Positions 1 through 6,006 of a DNA stretch of 13,186 nt are shown here, piece after piece. Numbering within the stretch: the first letter of the stretch is position 1; the number at the start of each line of letters is the position of its first letter. A model generated the notes under the pieces. That model made no database searches and was not told the DNA's origin. It saw only the letters and a program-made list of their open reading frames with translations. The position numbers were made by a program, and so were the translations under genes. This DNA is from Alcanivorax sp. UBA4485 (GTDB taxonomy: Bacteria > Pseudomonadota > Gammaproteobacteria > Pseudomonadales > Alcanivoracaceae): assembly GCA_002389055.1 (NCBI GenBank), contig DGNT01000141.1, positions 1 to 13,186 on the forward strand, in the 5' to 3' direction.

Positions 1-2
1 AG

Positions 3-824
3 ATCCTCCAGGACGCGCGCCGGCACGGCATCGAAATACGCCCGGTGGACGCCCGCCACAGCCACTGGGACCACAGCCTGGAAGAACAGCAGCGTGAAAA
101 GCTCGGCGTGCAGCCGGCCCTGCGCCTGGGCCTGTGCCAGATCAAAGGCTTCAACCCGGAAGCCGCCGAACGCCTGGTCCAGGCCCGCGCCGAAGCGCCC
201 TTCACCGGCGTCGGCGACCTCTGCCACCGCGCCCGGCTCGGCCAGCGCGAGCGGGAAGCGCTGGTGGCCGGCAACGCCCTGCGCGGCCTCAGCGGCCACC
301 GCCACCAGGCCCACTGGGACGTCCAGGGCCTGGAAGGCCAGCGGCCGCTACTCGAAGACGGCGCCAAGGGCGACCACGACGGCGTCTATCTGGACGCCCC
401 CTCGGAATACACCACCCTGATCGAAGACTACCGCCACCTGGGCGTCAGCCTGGGCAAGCACCCCATGGCCCTGGTCCGCCACCTGCCCCGCTTCAAACGC
501 GGCTACCGCGCCAAGGACCTGAAACGCGCCCGGCCCGGCCAGGTGGTGCGCGTCGCCGGCCTGGTCACCAACCGCCAACGCCCCGGCTCCGCCAAAGGCA
601 CCCTGTTCATGACCCTGGAAGACGAAACCGGCAACACCAACGTGGTGATCTGGAGCGCCATCCAGGAACGCTTCCGCACCGTGCTGCTGAAAAGCCCGAT
701 GGTCACCGTCACCGGCACCGTGGAAATCAGCCCCGAAGGCATCGTCCACCTGATGGCCGGCCGCCTCGACGACACCAGCGACGCCCTCAACGAACTCATT
801 GTCCGCTCCAGAGACTTCAAATAA
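3..824 (+). CDS. dnaE2: Error-prone DNA polymerase DnaE2 (ImuC), C-terminal part, 5' truncated by window edge
   Basis: This is the last 273 codons of a family-C DNA polymerase; the frame is open from the first base of the window, so the gene starts upstream. In this family the protein is the translesion, SOS-linked polymerase that acts with ImuA/ImuB, but neither partner nor an SOS box lies in the window. Seen here: a segment reading GIEIRPVDARHSHWD, typical of the helix-hairpin-helix entry of DnaE-type polymerases; an HhH-like stretch (LGLCQIKGFNPEAAERLV, then GVGDLCHRARL); and a C-terminal OB-fold of about 90 residues (GQVVRVAGLVTNRQRPGSAKG through IWSAIQERFR). It ends in NELIVRSRDFK, close to the SRDFH-type ending usual in DnaE2. 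DnaE2 is favoured over replicative DnaE1 because of the short OB module and this terminal motif. The stop is TAA at 822-824, with no T-tract terminator directly after it. Confidence 0.9.
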   Translation: MLQDARRHGIEIRPVDARHSHWDHSLEEQQREKLGVQPALRLGLCQIKGFNPEAAERLVQARAEAPFTGVGDLCHRARLGQREREALVAGNALRGLSGHRHQAHWDVQGLEGQRPLLEDGAKGDHDGVYLDAPSEYTTLIEDYRHLGVSLGKHPMALVRHLPRFKRGYRAKDLKRARPGQVVRVAGLVTNRQRPGSAKGTLFMTLEDETGNTNVVIWSAIQERFRTVLLKSPMVTVTGTVEISPEGIVHLMAGRLDDTSDALNELIVRSRDFK

Positions 825-854
825 CAAAAAAGGAATCAGGGTAGAGCCGAATTG

Positions 855-896
855 TGGGAGCTTGCCTTGCAAGCGAAAGGGTGGCGCCAGCCACCC
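855..896. repeat. REP-like element made of two small adjacent hairpins
   Basis: The stretch begins TGTGGGAGC, the head of Pseudomonas-type REP elements. It contains a perfect 6-bp stem GCTTGC/GCAAGC (860-865 with 869-874, loop CTT) and a perfect 7-bp stem GGGTGGC/GCCACCC (879-885 with 890-896, loop GCCA). It lies between the convergent 3' ends of dnaE2 and the VOC gene, the usual REP location. It may serve as a weak transcription barrier, but there is no U-tract. The head motif recurs at 11698-11727. Confidence 0.55.
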
Positions 897-916
897 GGCG
901 GGATACCAGAGGCCCC

Positions 917-1261
917 CTAAAGCTGCCAAAGCCCATGATCGTTACCACCGAGGATATAAATCGCAAACTTGCCCTTGCCGGGGATTTCCATGGGCGGCAT
1001 GGCGATCTTGGCCCCTGCGGCCTCAACGTCGGCCACCGCCTGATCGATATCCTCCACCAGCCAATAGGGCCGAACCACCGGCGCTTCCGTGCTTCGCAGC
1101 GGCCCTCTCACGCCGACGATCGATCCATCGGCCAAGGTGCAGGTTCTGGCGCTACCAAGTAGTTCGTCCGGCTCTCCAAATCTGACGCCGTGAGCGACCT
1201 CATAGACCTCGCATACGCCACCCACATCCTCGGAGACGATCTCCAGATAGTGAACTTTCAT
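917..1261 (-). CDS. VOC-superfamily (glyoxalase/bleomycin-resistance fold) small protein
   Basis: This 114-aa protein has one vicinal-oxygen-chelate module plus a partial second one: KVHYLEIVSEDV at the N-terminus, VVRPYWLVEDIDQAVADVEAAGAKI in the middle and KFAIYILGGNDHGLWQL at the end. The paired beta-alpha-beta-beta pattern and the terminal gNDhGLWQL strand are typical of stand-alone VOC proteins. These form homodimers and often, but not always, bind a metal through His/Glu residues; His4, Glu7 and His111 are candidates. No substrate can be inferred. The start ATG overlaps the stop of the upstream ABM gene (ATGA), and GGGAG lies 7 nt before it, so the pair should be translationally coupled. 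Codons look less GC-rich than in dnaE2. Confidence 0.75.
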   Translation of the reverse strand: MKVHYLEIVSEDVGGVCEVYEVAHGVRFGEPDELLGSARTCTLADGSIVGVRGPLRSTEAPVVRPYWLVEDIDQAVADVEAAGAKIAMPPMEIPGKGKFAIYILGGNDHGLWQL

Positions 1262-1539
1262 GATCTTTCTCCCATCTCGTAATGCCGCTCTGCGTTCGCT
1301 GATATCCGCCCCCAGACTGAATCACGGACACGTTCCTGGTGGCGCTGAAACGCGGCCTTATCGACAAATTCCTCGTACACAGTAAAGATGTTTTTGTGCT
1401 CAGCGCTTTGAGTGACTTCAAACTTCAAACAGCCTTTTTCTTGGCGTGAGAGATCAATATGGGCTGAGAGGGCATCAACAACGCCATCAAGATCCCCGTC
1501 AGGGACAATAATCCGACCAGTTAAGATTACTTTCGGCAT
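1258..1539 (-). CDS. Antibiotic biosynthesis monooxygenase (ABM)-domain protein, YgiN-like
   Basis: This 93-aa protein carries the ABM dimeric ferredoxin-like fold: MPKVILTGRIIVPDGDLDGVVDALSAH, SRQEKGCLKFEVTQSAEHKNIFTVYEEFVDKAAFQRHQ and a trailing helix. The pattern of beta-strand, helix, GCLxFEV strand, then xxYEEFxDxAAFxxHQ is classic for cofactor-free monooxygenases and related YgiN-type quinol monooxygenases; the actual reaction is unknown. It is the first gene of a two-gene - strand operon with the VOC gene (4-bp ATGA overlap). ABM and VOC partners often act together on small aromatic or quinone substrates, but that is inference. Upstream on the - strand there is a TTGACA hexamer at 1582-1587, but no good -10 at 17 bp; TTGTAA-N17-TTAATT nearby is an alternative weak promoter. 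Confidence 0.75.
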   Translation of the reverse strand: MPKVILTGRIIVPDGDLDGVVDALSAHIDLSRQEKGCLKFEVTQSAEHKNIFTVYEEFVDKAAFQRHQERVRDSVWGRISANAERHYEMGERS

Positions 1540-1619
1540 GGCAAGGCTCTTTTATTGTTACTCCGGGCAATTAACCAGAAATGTCAACCACTTACAACGC
1601 GCCCCGAAGTTCCACAAGA

Positions 1620-1745
1620 GCGCGGCGGGGGCTGTAGTGGGCGCGCCGTTGGTAACAGAACGGATTGCCGATTATGAGCAAGGGGAGAGGGTTCGACATC
1701 GTGGTGTACGGCGACAGCGGCTTAACGGGTCAGCTGGTGGCGGAT
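1620..1745 (+). pseudogene. Decayed copy of the promoter and first 23 codons of the enoyl-reductase gene at 6007
   Basis: About 125 bp matches 5952-6078 on the same strand. Shared upstream blocks are TAGTGGGCGC (the -10/start region) and CAGAACGGATT (before the start codon), followed by ATGAGC and a long run coding FDIVVYG. From the ATG at 1674, 64 of the first 72 bases match, by my hand count. Most differences change the protein (D3K, E6G, A14D, F17L, R20Q). A14D hits the GASGFTG nucleotide-binding motif, so this is neutral decay and not a functional paralog. Similarity stops after codon 23 (LVA), where the frame runs into the dnaE2-like tail. The first 23 codons alone could not form an enzyme. 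Confidence 0.8.
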
Positions 1746-1763
1746 GGTGCTGACCTCGGTGGG

Positions 1764-1802
1764 GCTCTTAACGAGTTGGTCGTGCGGTCTTGGGATTTAA
1801 GA
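1764..1802 (+). pseudogene. Remnant resembling the dnaE2 C-terminus, fused in frame to the enoyl-reductase remnant
   Basis: In the frame that continues from the ATG at 1674, these codons read ALNELVVRSWDLR, against ALNELIVRSRDFK at the end of the intact dnaE2 (822 stop). Nine of 13 residues are identical and most of the rest are conservative, yet only about 60% of bases match, with many of the changes at third positions. That pattern fits a piece from a diverged dnaE2 homolog, not a recent copy of the neighbouring gene. The dnaE2 stop codon is lost; the open frame reads on through the terminator hairpin and ends at TGA 1842-1844, giving a 56-aa chimeric ORF (1674-1844). The short length makes homology likely rather than certain. 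Confidence 0.6.
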
Positions 1803-1835
1803 AAAACAGGGGAGCGTTTCCGCTCCCCTGTTTTT
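1802..1835. terminator. Strong bidirectional rho-independent terminator
   Basis: A perfect 15-bp hairpin pairs 1802-1816 with 1821-1835 (core ACAGGGGAGCG / CGCTCCCCTGT, loop TTTC), with an A-run on one side and a T-run on the other, so it can end transcription from both strands. It lies 3 bp beyond the stop codon of the - strand lipoprotein gene, which is its clearest client. On the + strand it would stop any transcript from the gene-fusion remnant. Confidence 0.9.
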
Positions 1836-1837
1836 TC

Positions 1838-3502
1838 TTACTGAGCGGAACTGACCGGTTCAGCGGGAAGAACAAAATCGCTGATGAAGAAGCCCAGCAG
1901 GCTCTCCGTGGTCCCATCCACATGACGAAAATCAACAAGTACATCCTTACCGTTATTGACCTTTACCATCGTCCATGAGCCCGTGGACTCATCGTCCAGG
2001 CTTTCCGTGAAGCGCAGGGTTCCGCTGTCCGTGGTAGTCCAGGGCGCGTCGATGGTGCTGGTCTCTTGATCCTGGGTACCGGGGGAGAACGTCATCGTGC
2101 CACTGCCATCACCGTTCAGGGACACACCGGCGCTGTCTTCCTCACCGACCAGTTCAATGGTGAAATCGGCGCTCATTCCCTCTTCGAAACCCTGCTCGGA
2201 ACGTTCCACCACGGCGACGCTACGGTTGCCGACAAGATCTCGCAGTTCCACGCTGAAACGGCCTATCCGCCCGAAGGTAATAATGTCCTCCGCATCGAAG
2301 GCCATGTCCAGATCGCCATAGGGGGTTGCTTCCACTGTGGCGCTGGCGCCGGGGCCACCGGAATTGCTGGCGTCGTACAAGCCGCCCGGGCCATCGGTTT
2401 CGGTTTCGACACCGGTTATCTGGAACTGATCATTGGTGATGGAATACGTGCCCCACTCGGACGATGTCGGGGTCAGATCGTCGCCGGTATACACGTCCTG
2501 GTTATCGGAATGCGCGACCACGTAATGGCTGCCATCCAGGATCGTTAGAACATTGAACCCCACATCTTCCGGCAGATACCAAGCGCCAACATAGGCGTTG
2601 CCCTCATTTTTAACCGCCTGGAAAGTGGTGGTAGCCTCCTCCTCGCTACCGAGAACCAGCTCATCACCCACCAGATTGATGGTATCCGAACAGAAGGTGC
2701 CGTCGCCGCAAATACCACCCGACGTATCGGAATCACTGACCACCTCAAAAGATACCTCTCCGCTTTGCGGATTCCAGTCGTAAAAGCCCCATTCGGCGGT
2801 CGCCGCGCCCTGGTCGTCATTGCCGTATTTGTGCGCGACGATATAACGACCGCCGTGCATGAAGGTGAGAACGTTGATCTCTTCACCGTCGGGCCCTTTT
2901 CCGTTGCTGCTTTCTCCGGCGGGTTCAACGAATACCCAGCTGCCGCGCAGGTCAGCCTGTTGAGACTCATTGAAATGGGTCTCCGCATCCTCGGCACTGA
3001 CCAGATCCGAATTGGTTTGCGACCTTACTTCGGAATCATAAGCAGTCTCGAACGAGGCGGCAGGCTGAGCCAAATCCAATTGGGCGTTTGCCAGATCCGT
3101 GTGGGTCTGACCCCGGATGCTAATCCCGTTATCCGGATCACCGTCCTCATCCAGCGACTGTAAAAGGCGCAGGATATTGGTGACCTGATCCGGCTGTTCG
3201 TCGCTGGCCATGTCGGCGGGCGTGACCCGGCCTGTGGCCGGTACCGAAGGCAAGGGAATGCCGCCGATCATAAAGGTGACGGTGTCGCCGTCGACATAAT
3301 CGTATTCGCCCAGAGCGTTGGTGCTACCGCTCCTGTTGCCCGGCGAGGTCCGGTAATTGATTCCCGCCACCGCGCTATCGGTGAAGACGCCTGTTCTTGC
3401 ATTTTCGGCGGGCGCGTCGGAGCCACCGTCCGACGAAGATCCACCACCACAACCGGTCAACGCCACGGCACAAGCCAATGCAGTGAGTTTCAAGGTGTCC
3501 AT
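1838..3502 (-). CDS. Large surface lipoprotein with duplicated internal beta domain, function unknown
   Basis: This 554-aa protein starts at ATG 3502, chosen because GGAGG lies 4 nt upstream and the N-terminus is then a clean lipoprotein signal: MDTLKLTALACAVALTGC, lipobox LTGC, acylated Cys18. A Gly/Ser-rich linker follows (19-30), then a small domain (about 36-100: GVFTDSAVAGINYRT, NALGEYDYVDGDTVTFMIGG) of a kind seen at the N-terminus of many proteobacterial extracellular lipoproteins. An alpha-helical spacer runs to about 180. Two similar beta-rich units follow: about 185-300 (RGSWVF, INVLTFMHGGRYIVAH, AEWGFYDW) and 305-410 (VGAWYL, FNVLTILDGSHYVVAH, SEWGTYSI). A C-terminal beta domain covers about 425-554. 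Cys265 and Cys271 could form a disulfide. Acidic composition suits export. No enzyme motif was seen. A shared operator upstream links it to the two LuxR genes behind it. Confidence 0.85.
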   Translation of the reverse strand: MDTLKLTALACAVALTGCGGGSSSDGGSDAPAENARTGVFTDSAVAGINYRTSPGNRSGSTNALGEYDYVDGDTVTFMIGGIPLPSVPATGRVTPADMASDEQPDQVTNILRLLQSLDEDGDPDNGISIRGQTHTDLANAQLDLAQPAASFETAYDSEVRSQTNSDLVSAEDAETHFNESQQADLRGSWVFVEPAGESSNGKGPDGEEINVLTFMHGGRYIVAHKYGNDDQGAATAEWGFYDWNPQSGEVSFEVVSDSDTSGGICGDGTFCSDTINLVGDELVLGSEEEATTTFQAVKNEGNAYVGAWYLPEDVGFNVLTILDGSHYVVAHSDNQDVYTGDDLTPTSSEWGTYSITNDQFQITGVETETDGPGGLYDASNSGGPGASATVEATPYGDLDMAFDAEDIITFGRIGRFSVELRDLVGNRSVAVVERSEQGFEEGMSADFTIELVGEEDSAGVSLNGDGSGTMTFSPGTQDQETSTIDAPWTTTDSGTLRFTESLDDESTGSWTMVKVNNGKDVLVDFRHVDGTTESLLGFFISDFVLPAEPVSSAQ

Positions 3503-3506
3503 GATT

Positions 3507-3511
3507 CCTCC
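3507..3511 (-). promoter_or_regulatory. Ribosome binding site that fixes the lipoprotein start
   Basis: GGAGG on the - strand lies 4 nt before ATG 3500-3502. The frame is open 12 codons further upstream to another start at 3538, but that start has no such site and would bury the signal peptide behind a polar leader. Confidence 0.8.
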
Positions 3512-3539
3512 AGTACTATCAAACGAGTTCGAGAGCACT

Positions 3540-3584
3540 AGCTAATCACCTGCCACTGAAGCGCACATCCCCAGAATGGGGGAT
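3540..3584 (-). promoter_or_regulatory. Lipoprotein promoter with candidate LuxR operator ATCCCC-N6-GGGGAT
   Basis: The operator candidate at 3567-3584 is a perfect 6+6 inverted repeat with a 6-bp spacer. Reading the - strand it is followed by GTGC, then GGTG, then TTAGCT (3540-3545) as a -10-like box centred 33 bp from the operator centre. No consensus -35 is present; the operator overlaps where one would lie (about -42), the geometry of class II activation. The same order of elements occurs before the LuxR gene at 5813. That the two LuxR proteins bind here is inference. Confidence 0.6.
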
Positions 3585-3602
3585 CCAACAGGTTCCCACC
3601 GA

Positions 3603-4775
3603 TCAAGACAGAAACGGCGTTCTCGAGCCCCCCTGCCGGTCGCGGGTGACCGGTAACGCTTTCACCAATCGGGTAAGTTGCGCCTGGCTGGACACCTCCG
3701 TTTTGAAGAAAATGCTCTTGATCTGGCTGCGCACCGTATGCAGCGACACTCGACGGAAAGCCGCGATCTTCGCGGCGGTCTGCCCACCGGCGACCAAGGC
3801 GGCGACATCCGCCTCCGCCTGCGTGAGGCCGAGCAGGCTCGCCAGTTTTTCAGTGTCGAATTCAGGCTCCGCGTCACCATCCACCAGATAGACGGCGGCA
3901 TGGGCCGGTACCGTCATCAGCGGTCTGTCGGCATCGGGATGCAAAGGGACTACCTGCAGCAACAATGGCGCCCGTTCCGGGCGCGGCAAGGCAATGACGC
4001 CGCCCGTCACCGGCGCGCCCGCCGTGCCACCGGCGAAAGAGGCCTTCAAAAGGAAATCCAGCCTCTGCCGTGCCTCGCCGTCCTGCAACGTCACCCTTTT
4101 GCCAAGACGAAGAGCGTGTGGATTATCTTGAATATGACGCCACGCGGCCTCGGAAACGTGTACCACACGCTGATTGGCATCAAGCAGTATAAAGGCGCTG
4201 AAGCGGCCGGTTTGTTCCAAATACCCTTGTTTCTGCTTTTGCTGATGGATTATGGCTTCCAGCCGAAGAGCGCGGCGAATATGCGGTGCCAAAGCATTGA
4301 AGGCATCGGTTTCATAACGTCTGAAATGGCCCTGACCGCCTGTTCGCTGAAAGAACATCTGAATAGTCTGGCCCTCGAACTGCCAGACCGTACCGCTGGC
4401 GCCATGGTGAATATCAAGCTCTTTGGCCCAGTCGTTAAAAAACTCGGAACGGTAGAAGGTTTTCTGGTCGCAGATGCCGTCCAGGTAAGAAGAATAGAAC
4501 TTACCCGGCGGAAGGTGCGCCAGCCCAGGACGCCAGGGACACAAATTGACGAAGTGATCCACAAAGGCTTTATGGGCCTTGTCGTCAGTGTTGACCTGAA
4601 CACCTGAATACACCTGATCCGCTTGTTGATTCATTACCAAAAGCCGCGCCGACCGGCTACCGGACTGGCGAACCATTTCTTCAAGAAACCCGTGCCAGCC
4701 GGACGCCTCGTAAGGCGCGAAGTAAAGTTGATCCAGCAAGCGATCCGACGCCAACAGCCCCCGCGTCTTGTCCAT
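3603..4775 (-). CDS. LuxR-family transcriptional regulator with N-terminal sensor domain (paralog 1)
   Basis: This 390-aa protein has a C-terminal LuxR/NarL-type helix-turn-helix at about 313-372: LLGLTQAEADVAALVAGG, then KIAAFRRVSLHTVRSQIKSIFFKTEVSSQAQL. The SLHTVRSQIKSIFxKT recognition helix and the KT...SQAQL tail are diagnostic. The N-terminal ~180 residues (LYFAPYEASGWHGFLEEM, PHIRRALRLEAI) look like the GAF/PAS-like sensor of large orphan LuxR proteins. A second PAS-like piece follows near 190-300 (FSAFILLDANQRVVHVSEAAWRHI). There is no phosphoacceptor receiver domain and no obvious acyl-homoserine-lactone-binding signature, so the ligand is unknown. The ATG has AGGGGGA about 7 nt upstream. 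It lies 81 bp downstream of its paralog with no terminator between, so both are probably co-transcribed. It may regulate the lipoprotein gene next to it. Confidence 0.88.
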   Translation of the reverse strand: MDKTRGLLASDRLLDQLYFAPYEASGWHGFLEEMVRQSGSRSARLLVMNQQADQVYSGVQVNTDDKAHKAFVDHFVNLCPWRPGLAHLPPGKFYSSYLDGICDQKTFYRSEFFNDWAKELDIHHGASGTVWQFEGQTIQMFFQRTGGQGHFRRYETDAFNALAPHIRRALRLEAIIHQQKQKQGYLEQTGRFSAFILLDANQRVVHVSEAAWRHIQDNPHALRLGKRVTLQDGEARQRLDFLLKASFAGGTAGAPVTGGVIALPRPERAPLLLQVVPLHPDADRPLMTVPAHAAVYLVDGDAEPEFDTEKLASLLGLTQAEADVAALVAGGQTAAKIAAFRRVSLHTVRSQIKSIFFKTEVSSQAQLTRLVKALPVTRDRQGGSRTPFLS

Positions 4776-4856
4776 ACCTATTCCCCCTGCCCGAAACCTG
4801 ATTGCTTATCGTCTCCCCAGAGAACAAATAACCCGAAGCCGGTTACGTTGTCACCT

Positions 4857-5813
4857 TCAAAGCGGCAGATTCAGCACCATGGCGGTAAGTTGCGATTGAG
4901 AGTGGGTACCCGTCTTGCGATAAATGTTTTTAAGATGGTGGCGAACAGTATGCAAAGACACACCCAGCGCATCGGCAATGTCCGCGGGACGGTCCCCTTG
5001 GGCAATCCGCGTCGCGACGCGTGATTCTCTTTCCGTTAATCCCAACCAACGGGCAATGGCGTCCTCGTCGTCTATGTCTTCACTCTCGATAGCCAGAATA
5101 AAAACAGCAATCAGGCCATTCGACTCGAAAATGCCATCAATCCCATCTTCCTCAAAACTGACCAACAAACGCACGGCACCGGTCTTTTCCGGCAGCGCCA
5201 TCATGCCCGAGCCTCTTTGATCCATACAGTAACGAACCAGATGCAAGAATTCCGTTTGCTTCTTATAACCGGATAGATACAAATGGTTGTCTCTTAATGC
5301 CATGCGGCTCGTTTGCGAGAGCCAGTCCTTGGCCCGGGTAGAAACAAACACCACTTCCTGTTGGGCATTGAGCAGTAACAGAGCGCCCTGGTTGGGCCTG
5401 CTCACGGCGGCGTGCCGGTCCCTCAGTAGTCTGGAAGCGCCGTCCTGTCGTAACGCACGGGCGATATGTGGCATCAGTTCATCAATAATGCTCCGATCCC
5501 ACGGGGTGAAGGGGTCGCCTTCGCCGGCACGTTGAACCTTCAGTTCGACCACCAGGCCATCCGCGACGAAACGGCCATGGAGTGCGCCATTATTTGCATT
5601 CTGAAAATCCGAATCACCTGCCTTCCCGGCCAGATTCTGGCTCGGAAGCTCTGCGACCACTTGTTCGGTTTGCTTGTCTATTCTAAGAAGCCGGGCGGCA
5701 TCACCGCGCACAAGCTCACAAATCAGGTTCAGGCAATCGCACCATCCGCTTCCTCCATGCGGCGCGAAATATATGCTGTCGAGCACCTTTGTCAGGTCCG
5801 ATTCGCCGGCCAC
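4857..5813 (-). CDS. LuxR-family transcriptional regulator with shortened sensor domain (paralog 2)
   Basis: This 318-aa protein is a paralog of the next gene downstream. Shared blocks are IYFAPHGGSGW (14-24), LMPHIARALR (113-122), ALLLLNAQQEVVFVS (144-158), and the LuxR HTH at about 256-316 (WLGLTERESRVATRIAQGD, GVSLHTVRHHLKNIYRKT, SQSQL). Compared with paralog 1 it lacks roughly 60 residues between the N-terminal segment and the PHIARAL helix, so its ligand pocket is likely altered or lost. The start is GTG 5813, supported by AAGGGGA 5 nt upstream. It is the first gene of the two-regulator unit. Its promoter holds the same ATCCCC-N6-GGGGAT inverted repeat as the lipoprotein promoter, which suggests autoregulation or cross-regulation by one or both paralogs. 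Confidence 0.87.
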   Translation of the reverse strand: MAGESDLTKVLDSIYFAPHGGSGWCDCLNLICELVRGDAARLLRIDKQTEQVVAELPSQNLAGKAGDSDFQNANNGALHGRFVADGLVVELKVQRAGEGDPFTPWDRSIIDELMPHIARALRQDGASRLLRDRHAAVSRPNQGALLLLNAQQEVVFVSTRAKDWLSQTSRMALRDNHLYLSGYKKQTEFLHLVRYCMDQRGSGMMALPEKTGAVRLLVSFEEDGIDGIFESNGLIAVFILAIESEDIDDEDAIARWLGLTERESRVATRIAQGDRPADIADALGVSLHTVRHHLKNIYRKTGTHSQSQLTAMVLNLPL

Positions 5814-5842
5814 TTTATTCCCCTTTTCAGTGATCCGGAATT

Positions 5843-5887
5843 ATCCTAAACACCGGCGGTCCGCGGCACATCCCCCAACCTGGGGAT
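5843..5887 (-). promoter_or_regulatory. LuxR paralog 2 promoter with candidate operator ATCCCC-N6-GGGGAT
   Basis: The perfect inverted repeat lies at 5870-5887. On the - strand it is followed by GTGC, GGTG and TTTAGGAT; the -10-like TAGGAT (5843-5848) is centred 33 bp from the operator centre, exactly as at the lipoprotein promoter. The region lies in the 193-bp divergent gap between this gene and the enoyl reductase. Its spacing to the latter's -10 (5967) makes a shared role less likely. Confidence 0.6.
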
Positions 5888-5966
5888 AAGAGTACACGCC
5901 GCGCCATGACTCTCTTGCCCATAAAAAGGCCGTTCCCCACCCTGCCCAGGGGCGCGGGACGGGGTC

Positions 5967-5972
5967 TATAGT
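5967..5972 (+). promoter_or_regulatory. Candidate -10 box of the enoyl-reductase gene
   Basis: TATAGT followed by GGGCGC lies about 35 bp before ATG 6007. The same stretch (TGTAGTGGGCGC, 1633-1644) survives in front of the decayed copy at 1674, so it belongs to the native upstream region. No convincing -35 was found. The position also argues against the upstream GTG at 5971 as the start, since that codon would lie at the transcription start. Confidence 0.45.
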
Positions 5973-6006
5973 GGGCGCATCATTCGCAGCAGAACGGATT
6001 ATTGAT

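Noticed and set aside
134..844. Pro/Arg-rich 236-codon frame overlapping dnaE2
   Set aside because: Frame-shifted shadow of dnaE2 with low-complexity composition.
1412..1753. A 113-codon + strand frame across the ABM gene start and the relic
   Set aside because: It runs antisense to the ABM gene and out of frame with the relic; no domain or binding site supports it.
4812..4820. TCTCCCCAG upstream of LuxR paralog 1, resembling half of the ATCCCC-N6-GGGGAT operator
   Set aside because: Only one half-site is present and the partner half is missing at the right distance, so it was not called an operator.
5933..5953. CCCC...GGGG pair just upstream of the enoyl-reductase -10
   Set aside because: The spacing is 10 bp, not 6, and the flanking A/T bases of the operator are absent; likely chance in GC-rich DNA.
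5971..6006. Upstream GTG start for the enoyl reductase adding 12 residues
   Set aside because: The GTG overlaps the candidate -10 and the relic copy has a frame-changing 1-nt difference between this point and the ATG, so the extension is not conserved as coding.
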